Source: DASZZY01 sp036260395
GTDB taxonomy: Bacteria; Actinomycetota; UBA4738; CALAEC01
Direction of reading: 5' to 3'
Length of the DNA stretch: 20,473 nucleotides
Assembly: GCA_036260395.1 (NCBI GenBank)
Contig: DASZZY010000078.1
Span: 1 to 20,473, forward strand
Shown one piece after another: positions 1 to 7,336 of the stretch. The first letter of the stretch is position 1; the number at the start of each line of letters is the position of its first letter. Below the pieces are notes generated by a model, which saw nothing but the letters and a program-made list of their open reading frames with translations, had not been told where the DNA came from and ran no database searches. Made by a program: the position numbers and the translations under genes.

Positions 1-33
1 CCCCCCCCCGCCCCGATGCGCCGAAGCGAGCGC

Positions 34-1101
34 CTACGGGACATCGACGAGGGTGACCACCATGCGGCCCTTGTAGATCCCGGCCGTCGGCGCGGAGTCC
101 GGCTCCGCGGCCAGGTTGGGGACCGAGATGCCGGCCCCGGACTGCCCGATGAGGTTCGTCAGCCCGAGCGTCCCGACGAGCTCATCGAGGACCTGGTCGA
201 TCACCGCGCCCGTCTGGGGCAGCGTGATCGGGGGCAGGCCCAGGGCGGCCAGCTCGGCGTTGATGTCGTCCTCGAGGTCCTGCACCGCCTGCGCGGCGGC
301 CGCCTGGGCCGCGGCGGCGTCGATCGTCCCGTCGCCGACCATGTCGGAGGCGGTGATCCCGTTCACCAGCGCCTCGAGGTCGGCGATGAGGCCCTGCACG
401 AAGTCGCCGGGGCTCGAGGCGTCGCCCGACATGAGCAGCCGGGACGTGGGCGTCCCGGATCCCTCGCCGCACGACGGGTGGTTGGCGGCCGCGCCGAACG
501 GCCCGGGCGACCCGTTGGAGACCTTCACCGGCAGCAGCGAGTCGGCGCCGTCCAGGACCCCGGCCACGGTGTCCTCCAGCTGGGTGGCCACCGCGCCGGC
601 CGTGGACAGCGTCCGGCCGGCCAGCGGGTCCAGCCCGGCGGTGGTGAGGACCGTCCCCACGGCTCCCGTCGGGTCGAGCAGCGAGGAGAGCGTCGAGGAC
701 ACGGTCCCCTCGAGGTCCACCAGCCCCTCGATCAGGGCCCCCAGGTCCTGCAGCTGGGCGTCGATCGGGAACCCCACCGAGAGATCGCCAGAGTCGACCC
801 GCTTGCCGCAGTCGAACGAGCCGTCGAACAGGTACAGGTTCGACAGCGTGGCCGATACCTGGTACCCGACGTGGTCGTAGTTGAGGTCGGTCACCGTGGT
901 GACGAACGCGCCCTGGTGAGCGGTCCCCAGGTCCAGCTCGCCGCCGCTGAGGTTAGCCCCTGCCGGCGTGGTGACCTTCAGCGTCCGGCTGCCGGCGACC
1001 GCCGCCAGCAGGACGTCCGTCTGCTCCTGTGCGCCCGCCGGCGTCATCAGGAGGGCGGCGAGGGCCAGCGCCGCCGCACCCCCCTTGATCTTGCTCCGCA
1101 T
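34..1101 (-). CDS. Secreted protein of unknown function
   Basis: This 355-residue protein begins with a clear Sec signal peptide: positive residues at 2-6, a hydrophobic Ala/Leu stretch at 8-20, and a likely cleavage after AGA at residue 24. The mature part is rich in Gly, Ala, Leu and Asp and has only two cysteines (C98 and C211), which could form a disulfide outside the cell. A helical Ala-rich stretch lies at about 260-290. An LPQTG string at 294-298 is internal and has no following membrane segment, so it is not a sortase signal. The ATG start is preceded by a GGAGG about seven bases upstream, and the upstream LPVTG gene ends one base before it, so the two are co-translated. I do not recognise the family. 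Secretion and pairing with a surface-anchored peptide suggest a cell-surface role, which is inference. Confidence 0.8.
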   Translation of the reverse strand: MRSKIKGGAAALALAALLMTPAGAQEQTDVLLAAVAGSRTLKVTTPAGANLSGGELDLGTAHQGAFVTTVTDLNYDHVGYQVSATLSNLYLFDGSFDCGKRVDSGDLSVGFPIDAQLQDLGALIEGLVDLEGTVSSTLSSLLDPTGAVGTVLTTAGLDPLAGRTLSTAGAVATQLEDTVAGVLDGADSLLPVKVSNGSPGPFGAAANHPSCGEGSGTPTSRLLMSGDASSPGDFVQGLIADLEALVNGITASDMVGDGTIDAAAAQAAAAQAVQDLEDDINAELAALGLPPITLPQTGAVIDQVLDELVGTLGLTNLIGQSGAGISVPNLAAEPDSAPTAGIYKGRMVVTLVDVP

Positions 1102-1102
1102 C

Positions 1103-1378
1103 TCATTCCTCCCTTCCCGTCGCGCCCCGCTCGCGCCCCTCGCCGGCCGCCAGCGAGGCGGACCCGGCGGCCACCAGGATCAGCAGCAGGGCGATCAGCA
1201 GGAGGATCGGAGAACCGGTCACGGGCAACGTGGGCGGCAGCCCGGAGCCGCCGCCCTCGACCGTGAGCGCCACGTCGAAGGCGGGGTCTGCCGCCAGCGC
1301 CGTCACCGGCGCCACGAGCGGCGAGACCAGGGCTCCCAGGAACGAAAGCCACCGGGCGAGTCGTCGGTCCGTCGCCAT
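1103..1378 (-). CDS. Very small LPXTG (LPVTG) sortase-anchored protein
   Basis: This 91-residue protein has an N-terminal signal peptide (RR at 5-6, hydrophobic core 10-28, likely cleavage near ALA at 27-29). A C-terminal cell-wall sorting signal follows: LPVTG at 51-55, a hydrophobic segment at 57-72, and a short polar tail with three Arg and several Glu. After cleavage at both ends only about 25 residues would remain, with a Gly-rich piece before LPVTG. Sortases cut LPXTG between Thr and Gly and attach the protein to the wall, but no sortase gene is in this window. The tail is less basic than is usual. It is the first gene of a two-gene unit; its TGA lies one base before the ATG of the secreted protein downstream. 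Alternatively the C-terminus may act simply as a membrane anchor. Confidence 0.75.
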   Translation of the reverse strand: MATDRRLARWLSFLGALVSPLVAPVTALAADPAFDVALTVEGGGSGLPPTLPVTGSPILLLIALLLILVAAGSASLAAGEGRERGATGREE

Positions 1379-1669
1379 CCCCTTCCGCCGATCAGGGGTC
1401 CCCCATGGACCCTCCGCATGAGTATCGGAGGGGGCACGTCGCCCTTGAATAGCCCGAACGGGTCATTCGCCCGCTGGGTCGGGCCATATCGGCATCAATC
1501 CGTCATCGGCGGCGCCGCGGGCCGCCGGGCCCTCGTCCGGGGAGGCCAGGGTGGGACCGGTCCGCGGCCGTCCGCCGCGGCCCCAGCCCGGTCCGGGGCT
1601 CAAGTATCATCCCGTCGGCCCGGCCGAGCGCTTGCCGCCCCGGCGGCCGGGTAGGAGACCGATCGACGG
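1379..1669. other. Divergent intergenic region
   Basis: This 291-base gap separates the minus-strand surface-protein pair from the plus-strand glycosyltransferase operon, so it should hold both promoters. On the minus side it contains the overlapping inverted repeats described separately. On the plus side a TATCAT at 1605-1610 could be a -10 box about 60 bases before the ATG at 1670, but no convincing -35 box precedes it. I see no coding potential supported by a ribosome site and no RNA gene. Confidence 0.5.
1396..1432 (-). promoter_or_regulatory. Two overlapping inverted repeats in the leader of the LPVTG gene
   Basis: GGGTCC (1396-1401) pairs with GGACCC (1407-1412) around a 5-base loop. 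CCCTCCG (1410-1416) pairs with CGGAGGG (1426-1432) around a 9-base loop. The two perfect repeats share bases 1410-1412, so the full hairpins cannot both form. They end 18 bases before the minus-strand start codon at 1378. They may form an RNA switch or binding sites for a regulator; neither is proven. Confidence 0.35.
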
Positions 1670-2800
1670 ATGAAGGCCCTGGTCGTCACCAACGACTTCC
1701 CGCCCAAGGTGGGAGGCATCAACTACTACGTCGCCCACCTCGTGCGGTGGTTGCCGGAGGGCGAGGTCACCGTGTTCGCCTCGGACTGGCCGGGAGCCGA
1801 GCGGTTCGACGCGACGTTCCCGCACCCGGTGGTCCGCTGGCCGTCCGAGAGCATGTACCCGACCCCCGGCGCCGTGGACCGCGCGGTGGAGCTGGTGGTC
1901 GAGACGGGTGCCGACATCGTGCTGTTCGGGGCGGCCATGCCGCTGGCGATGATGGGGCGCACCATCGAGCGCCGGACCGGCGTCCCCTACGCCGCGTTCA
2001 CCCATGGCGTCGAGATCTGGGCGGCCAAGGTCCCAGTGGCGCACCGGGCGCTGCTGAACCTCGGCGAGGGGGCCTCGGTCCTCATGGCGGTCTCCGGCTG
2101 GGCGGCCGAGCACCTCCGCGAGGCGGTGGGACCCGGGCCCCGCGTCGAGCTCCTGCCGCCGGGGATCGACGCGGACCTGTTCCATCCGGGCGTCTCCGAC
2201 GAGATCGTCCGCCGGCGCCACGGCCTCGGCGACGCCCCGGTGGTCTGCTGCGTGTCACGGCTGACGCTCCGGAAGGGCCAGGACCGGATCATCCGGGCGC
2301 TCCCCGAGGTGGCGGCCGAGTTCCCCGAGGTCCGCTTCCTGATCGTGGGCTCGGGGCCCGACGAGGAGCGCCTGCGCTCGCTGGCCCGCCGGAAGGGCGT
2401 CGAGGAGCGGGTCACGTTCGCCGGCGAGGTGTCCTACGACGAGCTGCCCGGCTATTTCCGCGCCGGCGACGTCTTCGCGATGCCCTGTCGGACCCGGAAA
2501 TGGGGGCTGGAGGTCGAGGCCTTCGGCGCGGTCTTCCTCCAGGCCTCGGCGGTGGGACGCCCGTGCGTGGGCGGGGACTCCGGCGGCGCGCCGGAGGCGG
2601 TGATCGACGGGGAGACCGGCGTCGTGGTCGACGGCACGGATGACGCCGCCGTGGCAGACGGCATCCTCCGGCTCCTCCGGGATCCAGAGCTGGCAGCCAA
2701 GATGGGGCGGGCCGGCGCCGACCGCGTGCACCGGGAGTTCACCTGGCCGGCGCTGTCGTCGCGCCTCCGTGGCCTGCTCGTGGACGCCGCGGCCCGGTGA
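1670..2800 (+). CDS. pimB: PimB'-like GT4 mannosyltransferase
   Basis: This is a GT-B glycosyltransferase of family GT4, 376 residues long. The N-terminal acceptor domain opens with NDFPPKVGGI at 9-18, the glycine-rich turn of the family. The C-terminal donor domain has SRLTLRKGQD and the block PCRTRKWGLEVEAFG..SGGAPEAV, closely resembling corynebacterial and mycobacterial PimB', which moves mannose from GDP-mannose to phosphatidylinositol monomannoside on the inner face of the membrane. The EX7E motif begins at E283, but the second Glu is replaced by Gln at 291. It heads an operon and its TGA overlaps the hddA start. A GGAG lies 10-13 bases before the ATG. The donor could be GDP-mannose or a heptose nucleotide. 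The family is secure, the exact substrate is not. Confidence 0.85.
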   Translation: MKALVVTNDFPPKVGGINYYVAHLVRWLPEGEVTVFASDWPGAERFDATFPHPVVRWPSESMYPTPGAVDRAVELVVETGADIVLFGAAMPLAMMGRTIERRTGVPYAAFTHGVEIWAAKVPVAHRALLNLGEGASVLMAVSGWAAEHLREAVGPGPRVELLPPGIDADLFHPGVSDEIVRRRHGLGDAPVVCCVSRLTLRKGQDRIIRALPEVAAEFPEVRFLIVGSGPDEERLRSLARRKGVEERVTFAGEVSYDELPGYFRAGDVFAMPCRTRKWGLEVEAFGAVFLQASAVGRPCVGGDSGGAPEAVIDGETGVVVDGTDDAAVADGILRLLRDPELAAKMGRAGADRVHREFTWPALSSRLRGLLVDAAAR

Positions 2801-3852
2801 AGACCCAGCCGTCCGTCCCGCGCGTGGCCGTGCCGCCGGGGGTCGGCAGCATCCGCGCCAAGGTCCCCCTCCGGGTGAGCTTCTCCGGCGGCGGGACCGA
2901 CGTCATGCCGTTCCCCCGTGACCGGGGCGGGTGCGTGCTGTCGGCGACGATCGACCTGTACGCGTTCGCGTCGCTCCGCCCGCGCTCCGACCGCGAGTAC
3001 CGGGTCTCCTCGTTCGACGGCGACTCCGCGCGGTACGCCAGCCGGGAGGACCTGGTGTTCGACGGCCACCTCGACCTGGTGAAGGCGGTCCTCCGCCACA
3101 TGGCGCCCCAGACCGGCCTGGACCTCCACCTGTTGTGCGACGCGCCGCCCGGATCCGGCCTGGGGTCTTCCTCGGGGCTCGTCGTCGCCATGCTGGCCGC
3201 CGTGGCGGAGCTGACGCACACGCCGATGACGCCCTACGAGCTGGCCCGGCGGGCGTACGAGGTCGAGCGCGTCGAGCTGCGACAGGCCGGGGGCCTCCAG
3301 GACCAGTACGCCTGCACGTTCGGCGGCTTCAATTTCATCGAGTTCTGGGACGAGGACCGCGTCGTGGTGAATCCCCTGCGGATCCCCGCGGACGTGACCA
3401 ACGAGCTGCACGGCTCGCTGGTCCTCTGTTACACCGGCATCACCCGGAAGTCCGGCGGCATCCTCCGCCGCCAGGTCGAGGGATACGTGTCCCGGCGGCC
3501 GGAATCGGTCGAGGCGCTGGAGCGCATCAAGGAGCTGACGCTGGAGCTGAAGGAGGCCCTGCTGACCGGCGATCTCGAGCGGTTCGCCGAGGTCCTGGAC
3601 GCCTCGTGGCACGCCAAGCGGCGGCTGACGCAGGGCATCACGAACGAGCGGATCGACCAGCTCTACGCCGAGGCCCGCCGGGCCGGCGCGCTGGCCGGGA
3701 AGCTCCTGGGGGCCGGCGGTGGCGGATACCTCCTGCTGTTCTGTCCGTTCGACCTCCGCCAGTCCGTGGGCGAGGCCATGGAGCGGGCCGGCGGCCGCGT
3801 CGTGAACTTCCATTTCGAGGAGCGGGGGGTCCAGACGTGGCGGGTGGCCTAG
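2797..3852 (+). CDS. hddA: D-glycero-alpha-D-manno-heptose 7-phosphate kinase (GHMP family)
   Basis: The 351-residue protein is a GHMP-superfamily kinase. Motif 1 is RVSFSGGGTD at 26-35, the ATP-binding motif 2 is PPGSGLGSSS at 117-126, and motif 3 is LLGAGGGGYLLLF at 303-315. The GLQDQYA block at 166-172, with a likely catalytic Asp at 169, is typical of the HddA/fucokinase-like branch. HddA phosphorylates C1 of D-glycero-D-manno-heptose-7-P to give the alpha-1,7-bisphosphate used for GDP-heptose. The GTG start overlaps the preceding TGA as GTGA. The gmhA and gmhB genes directly downstream supply the steps before and after this one, which strongly supports the call over galactokinase or mevalonate kinase. 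Confidence 0.9.
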   Translation: MKTQPSVPRVAVPPGVGSIRAKVPLRVSFSGGGTDVMPFPRDRGGCVLSATIDLYAFASLRPRSDREYRVSSFDGDSARYASREDLVFDGHLDLVKAVLRHMAPQTGLDLHLLCDAPPGSGLGSSSGLVVAMLAAVAELTHTPMTPYELARRAYEVERVELRQAGGLQDQYACTFGGFNFIEFWDEDRVVVNPLRIPADVTNELHGSLVLCYTGITRKSGGILRRQVEGYVSRRPESVEALERIKELTLELKEALLTGDLERFAEVLDASWHAKRRLTQGITNERIDQLYAEARRAGALAGKLLGAGGGGYLLLFCPFDLRQSVGEAMERAGGRVVNFHFEERGVQTWRVA

Positions 3853-4472
3853 GCTCCGATGCCGCCGGCCCGCGGGCGGCGGACGCCCAGCGGGCGGCGA
3901 AGGAGTACCTCGAGGCGTCGGCCCGACACCTCGCGGAGCTCGCCGGCGGGGAGGTGCCGGCCCTGGCCGTGCGCGCCGCCGGCGTGCTGGCCGACGCGAT
4001 CCGCGGAGGCGGGAAGGTGCTGTTCTGCGGGAACGGCGGGAGCGCCGCCGACGCGCAACACCTGGCCGCGGAGCTCGTCGGGCGGCTCGACGCCTCGCGG
4101 GACCGGGACGCCCTGCCGGCGGTGGCCCTGACCACCGATACGTCGATCCTGACCGCGGTGGCCAACGACTACGGGTACGAGCGTGTGTTCGCCCGCCAGG
4201 TCGCGGCGCTCGGCCGGCCGGGCGATGCCCTGGTGTGCATCTCGACCAGCGGCCGGTCCGCGAACGTCGTCGCGGCGGCGCGCGAGGCCCGCGACCGTGA
4301 CCTGCGGGTCGTGGCCCTGGTGGGGTCGGGACCCTCGCCGTTCGACGAGGACGCGCTGGCGGAGGTCGCGCTGCACGTTGCCGGCCAGGCCAGCGGCCAG
4401 GTCCAGCAGGGGCACATCACGGTCGGGCACCTGCTGTGCGCGCTGGCCGAGAACCTCCTCGGGGAGCGGTGA
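3837..4472 (+). CDS. gmhA: Sedoheptulose-7-phosphate isomerase
   Basis: The 211-residue SIS-domain protein has GNGGSAADAQHLAAEL at 65-80 and STSGRSANV at 136-144, the sugar-phosphate-binding loops of GmhA. By spacing against characterised GmhA enzymes, the zinc ligands would be H75, E79, Q190 and H198. It converts sedoheptulose-7-P to D-glycero-D-manno-heptose-7-P, the first step of heptose synthesis. The start is taken as GTG at 3837, overlapping the hddA end by 16 bases with an AGGAG upstream. This gives about 20 more residues than the usual 190-200, so the extreme N-terminus may be an extension or the start may lie elsewhere. It is followed by gmhB with a GTGA overlap. Confidence 0.9.
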   Translation: MAGGLGSDAAGPRAADAQRAAKEYLEASARHLAELAGGEVPALAVRAAGVLADAIRGGGKVLFCGNGGSAADAQHLAAELVGRLDASRDRDALPAVALTTDTSILTAVANDYGYERVFARQVAALGRPGDALVCISTSGRSANVVAAAREARDRDLRVVALVGSGPSPFDEDALAEVALHVAGQASGQVQQGHITVGHLLCALAENLLGER

Positions 4473-5014
4473 GGCCGGCGGTCTTCCTCGACCGCGACGG
4501 CACGCTGATCGCCGAGGTCGGCCACCTGGGCGATCCATCGAGGGCCTCCCTCCTGCCCGGCGTGCCGGCCGCGCTCCGCCGCCTCCGCGACGCCGGCTAC
4601 GCCCTCGTCGTCGTGACGAACCAGGGCGGCGTGGCGCGCGGCCTGTTCGGCGAGGAGGCCGTCCGCGCCGTGAACGCCCGCGTGGCCGAGCTGCTCGGCG
4701 AGGAGGCCGTGCTCGTCGACGGCTGGTACTACTGCCCGCACCATCCCGAGTTCAGCGGCGCGTGCGAGTGCCGGAAGCCGGAGCCCGGCATGCTCCGGCG
4801 CGCCGCCCGGGAGCTCGGCCTCGACCTGTCCGCGTCCTGGATGGTCGGCGACCACACCGGCGACGCGGAGGCGGGACGCCGGGCCGGCGCCCGGGCGATC
4901 GTGGTGCGCACGGGACACGGGCTCCTGCCGGGCTCCGACCACGACCCCGGGCCGGACGTCCCGGTGGTGGACGACCTCGCCGCCGCGGCCGAGCTCATCC
5001 TGGGGGGCTCGTGA
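4469..5014 (+). CDS. gmhB: D-glycero-D-manno-heptose 1,7-bisphosphate 7-phosphatase
   Basis: This 181-residue HAD-superfamily phosphatase has the nucleophile motif FLDRDGTL (D8 and D10), motif II VVTNQGG at 48-54, Lys103, and the acidic motif GDHTGD with D128 and D132. The zinc-binding loop typical of GmhB is intact: C89, H91, C99 and C101, followed by RKPEPGM. It removes the C7 phosphate from heptose-1,7-bisphosphate. With HddA upstream, the expected substrate is the alpha anomer, leading to GDP-heptose rather than ADP-heptose. Both flanking junctions are GTGA overlaps. An ATG 33 bases upstream in the same frame would lie inside gmhA and add residues not seen in the family, so GTG at 4469 is preferred. 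Confidence 0.9.
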   Translation: MRPAVFLDRDGTLIAEVGHLGDPSRASLLPGVPAALRRLRDAGYALVVVTNQGGVARGLFGEEAVRAVNARVAELLGEEAVLVDGWYYCPHHPEFSGACECRKPEPGMLRRAARELGLDLSASWMVGDHTGDAEAGRRAGARAIVVRTGHGLLPGSDHDPGPDVPVVDDLAAAAELILGGS

Positions 5015-6201
5015 CCTCGTTCGTGACCGGCCTCACGTGCTCGGAGTGCGGGCGGACGTACGACCACCGGGAGGCGCAGGGCACGTGCGTGGAGGATGGA
5101 CGGCCACTGCTGGTCGAATACGACCTCGGCGGCATCCGGCGGACCGTCCGCCGGGACGACCTCGCCGCGCGGATCCCGACGATGTGGCGGTACCGCGAGC
5201 TGCTCCCCGTCGAGGAGGACGAGAACATCGTCTCGCTCGGGGAGGGGTTCACGCCCATGCTGCTCTCCGACACCGTGGCCTCGCTGCTGGGCGTGGCGCA
5301 GGTGTGGATCAAGGACGAGGGCCGGAACCCGACGGGGACCTTCAAGGCCCGCGGGGCGTCCTGCGGGGTGTCCCGGGCGATGGACCTGGGGATCTCCGAC
5401 GTGGCCCTCCCCACGGCGGGGAACGCCGGCGGCGCGTGGGCCTGCTACGGGGCCGCGGTCGGGCTCGGCGTCCACGTGGCCGTGCCGTCGGAGGCCCCCG
5501 CGATCACCGCCATCGAATGCCGGGCCCACGGCGCGGACGTGATCGAGGTCGAGGGCGCCATCGACGCCGCCAGCCGCCACCTCGACGGACGGATCGCCGA
5601 GGAGCGGTGGTTCGACGTCTCCGGCTACCGGGAGCCGTACCGGCTCGACGGGAAGCGGACGCTCGGGTTCGAGATCGCCGAGCAGCTCGGGTGGCGGCGC
5701 CCGGACGCCATCGTGTACCCGACCGGCGGCGCGCTGGCGCTCCTCGGCATCTGGCGCGCGTGGGTCCAGCTCATCGAGCTGGGCTGGGTGGAGCCCCCGC
5801 TCCCCCGGCTGATCGCGGTCCAGTCCACGGGGTGCGCGCCGGTGGTCCGGGCGTTCGAGTCGAGGGCGGAGGACACCGAGCCGTTCGAGGGCGCCGGCAC
5901 GGTGGCCAGCGGCCTGCTGGTCCCGGCATCGATCGGGCACAAGCTGGCGCTGCGCGCCATCCGCCACTCGGGCGGGACGGCCATCGCCGTTCCCGACGAG
6001 GCCATCATCGACGCGGTGGCGACCATGGCGCGGGAGGGGGCGGTCCTGGCCTCGCCGGAGGCGGCGGCCACGCTGGCCGGCGCCGTTGCGCTGCGCGAAC
6101 GGGGAGACCTGGCTCCTGAGGACCGGGTCGTCCTGGTGGCCACCGGGAGCGGCCACAAGTACCCCGAGGTCGTCGAGCGCGCGGCCGGACCCGGCGGATG
6201 A
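5011..6201 (+). CDS. thrC: Threonine synthase-like PLP enzyme
   Basis: This is a fold-type II PLP enzyme of 396 residues. The Schiff-base lysine is K112 in NPTGTFKARGA, and the PTAGNAG loop at 134-140, EPYRLDGKRTLG at 208-219 and the C-terminal TGSGHKYP match the threonine-synthase branch with an N-terminal zinc ribbon. Threonine synthase turns O-phosphohomoserine into threonine. The ribbon is incomplete: C10, C13 and C26 are present but the fourth Cys is not. The phosphate-binding loop reads TGGALALLG at 238-246, where TGGGTG is usual. It sits between gmhB (GTGA overlap) and ligC (ATGA overlap), without hom or thrB, so the exact substrate is uncertain. A related lyase or synthase remains possible. 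Confidence 0.75.
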   Translation: MTSFVTGLTCSECGRTYDHREAQGTCVEDGRPLLVEYDLGGIRRTVRRDDLAARIPTMWRYRELLPVEEDENIVSLGEGFTPMLLSDTVASLLGVAQVWIKDEGRNPTGTFKARGASCGVSRAMDLGISDVALPTAGNAGGAWACYGAAVGLGVHVAVPSEAPAITAIECRAHGADVIEVEGAIDAASRHLDGRIAEERWFDVSGYREPYRLDGKRTLGFEIAEQLGWRRPDAIVYPTGGALALLGIWRAWVQLIELGWVEPPLPRLIAVQSTGCAPVVRAFESRAEDTEPFEGAGTVASGLLVPASIGHKLALRAIRHSGGTAIAVPDEAIIDAVATMAREGAVLASPEAAATLAGAVALRERGDLAPEDRVVLVATGSGHKYPEVVERAAGPGG

Positions 6202-7235
6202 CCCTCCCGGTGCGCCCGCCGCTGGAGCCCATGCTGGCCAAGCTCGAGCGGGAGATGCCGCGCGGCCCGGGGTGGCGGTACGAACCGAAGTGGGACGGGT
6301 TCCGGGCCATCGTGTTCCGCGACGGCCCCGACGTCCACATCGAGAGCCGGGGCAAGCGGGTCCTCCACCGCTACTTCCCCGAGCTTCTCGGCCCGCTCGC
6401 CGACGCGCTCCCCGACCGGTGCGTCGTCGACGGCGAGATCGTGCTTGCCACGCCCGACGGCCTCGACTTCGACGCCCTCCAGCTCCGCCTCCACCCGGCC
6501 GAGTCCCGGATCCGCCTGCTGTCCCGGGGGACGCCGACCTCCTACGCGGCGTTCGATCTCCTGGCCGAGGGCGCGGACGACCTCCGCGGGCGTCCGCTGG
6601 GGGACCGCCACGCCCGTCTCGTGGAGCTCCTCGGGAAGCAGCCCACGGACCGCGCGCTCCGGAGCATCCTCACGCCGGGGACCACGGTCACCGTCAGCCC
6701 ATGGACGGAGGACCCCGACGAGGCCGAGCGGTGGTTCGAGCAGCTCGAGAGCGTGGGACTCGACGGGATCATCGCCAAGCACGAGTCGCTCCGGTACGAG
6801 CCGGGCAAGCGCGTCATGGTGAAGGTCAAGCACGAGCGGACGCTCGACTGCGTGGTGGGCGGGTACCGCGTCCACAAGTCGGGGAAGGGTGTGGGATCCC
6901 TGCTGCTCGGGCTGTACGACGAACGCGGCGTGCTGCACCACGTCGGCGCGGCGGGCGCCTTCCCGGCGAAGGAGCGGCTGGCGATCCAGGAGAAGCTCCG
7001 GCCGCTGGAGGGCGGCGAAGGGTTCGGCGAGGGAACCGTCCTGGGCGGCCCGAGCCGGTGGCGGCCCTCGGAGAAGGAGTGGATCCCGCTCGAGCCCAAG
7101 CTGGTGTGCGAGGTGGCCTACGACCACTTCCAGGGCCACCGCCTCCGTCACCTGGCTCAGTTCCGGCGCTGGCGCCGCGACCGCGACCCGCGGTCGTGCA
7201 CGTTCGCCCAGGCCGGCGCGGTCCCACCCGGCTGA
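6198..7235 (+). CDS. ligC: ATP-dependent DNA ligase, LigC type
   Basis: The 345-residue protein has the nucleotidyltransferase motifs of ATP-dependent DNA ligases: motif I EPKWDGFRA with the adenylated Lys at 31, an ESRGK motif, VVDGEIV, AAFDLLAEG, LDGIIAKH and MVKVKHERTLDCVVGGY. The C-terminal third is the OB-fold. The length fits stand-alone LigC (or the ligase domain of LigD), with no polymerase or phosphoesterase domain fused. It seals nicks in duplex DNA. Its ATG overlaps the previous stop (ATGA), so it is the last gene of the heptose operon by spacing. The stand-alone polymerase and UdgX genes lie just beyond on the other strand, pointing to excision repair or end joining. Confidence 0.9.
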   Translation: MTLPVRPPLEPMLAKLEREMPRGPGWRYEPKWDGFRAIVFRDGPDVHIESRGKRVLHRYFPELLGPLADALPDRCVVDGEIVLATPDGLDFDALQLRLHPAESRIRLLSRGTPTSYAAFDLLAEGADDLRGRPLGDRHARLVELLGKQPTDRALRSILTPGTTVTVSPWTEDPDEAERWFEQLESVGLDGIIAKHESLRYEPGKRVMVKVKHERTLDCVVGGYRVHKSGKGVGSLLLGLYDERGVLHHVGAAGAFPAKERLAIQEKLRPLEGGEGFGEGTVLGGPSRWRPSEKEWIPLEPKLVCEVAYDHFQGHRLRHLAQFRRWRRDRDPRSCTFAQAGAVPPG

Positions 7236-7324
7236 GCTGGGCACCGCCGCCCACGCTGGCCGCCCGAGGGCCGGCACGGCGTTCGAGGAGGGGCATCGCC
7301 GCCTCGTCCGCGGCACCCGAACGC

Positions 7325-7330
7325 TACGAT
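7325..7330 (+). promoter_or_regulatory. Candidate -10 box of a leaderless gene
   Basis: TACGAT ends six bases before the GTG at 7337, so transcription would begin at or near the start codon. No good -35 hexamer or Shine-Dalgarno sequence is visible, which fits a leaderless mRNA but is weak evidence alone. Confidence 0.4.
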
Positions 7331-7336
7331 CCCGTC

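Noticed and set aside
1..33. C-rich run at the left edge
   Set aside because: Too short to interpret; it may be intergenic or the end of a gene outside the window.
208..222. LPQTG string in the secreted protein (residues 294-298)
   Set aside because: It is internal, with no hydrophobic segment or basic tail after it, so it is not a sortase signal.
16..1266. 416-codon plus-strand reading frame over the secreted-protein gene
   Set aside because: It is antisense, Arg/Gly/Pro-rich without domains, and the minus-strand gene has a signal peptide and ribosome site.
2452..3813. 453-codon minus-strand frame over hddA
   Set aside because: hddA has all three GHMP motifs; the antisense frame is a product of high G+C and shows no domain.
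4729..6156. 475-codon minus-strand frame over gmhB and the PLP-enzyme gene
   Set aside because: No recognisable domain or ribosome site; the plus-strand proteins have complete catalytic motifs.
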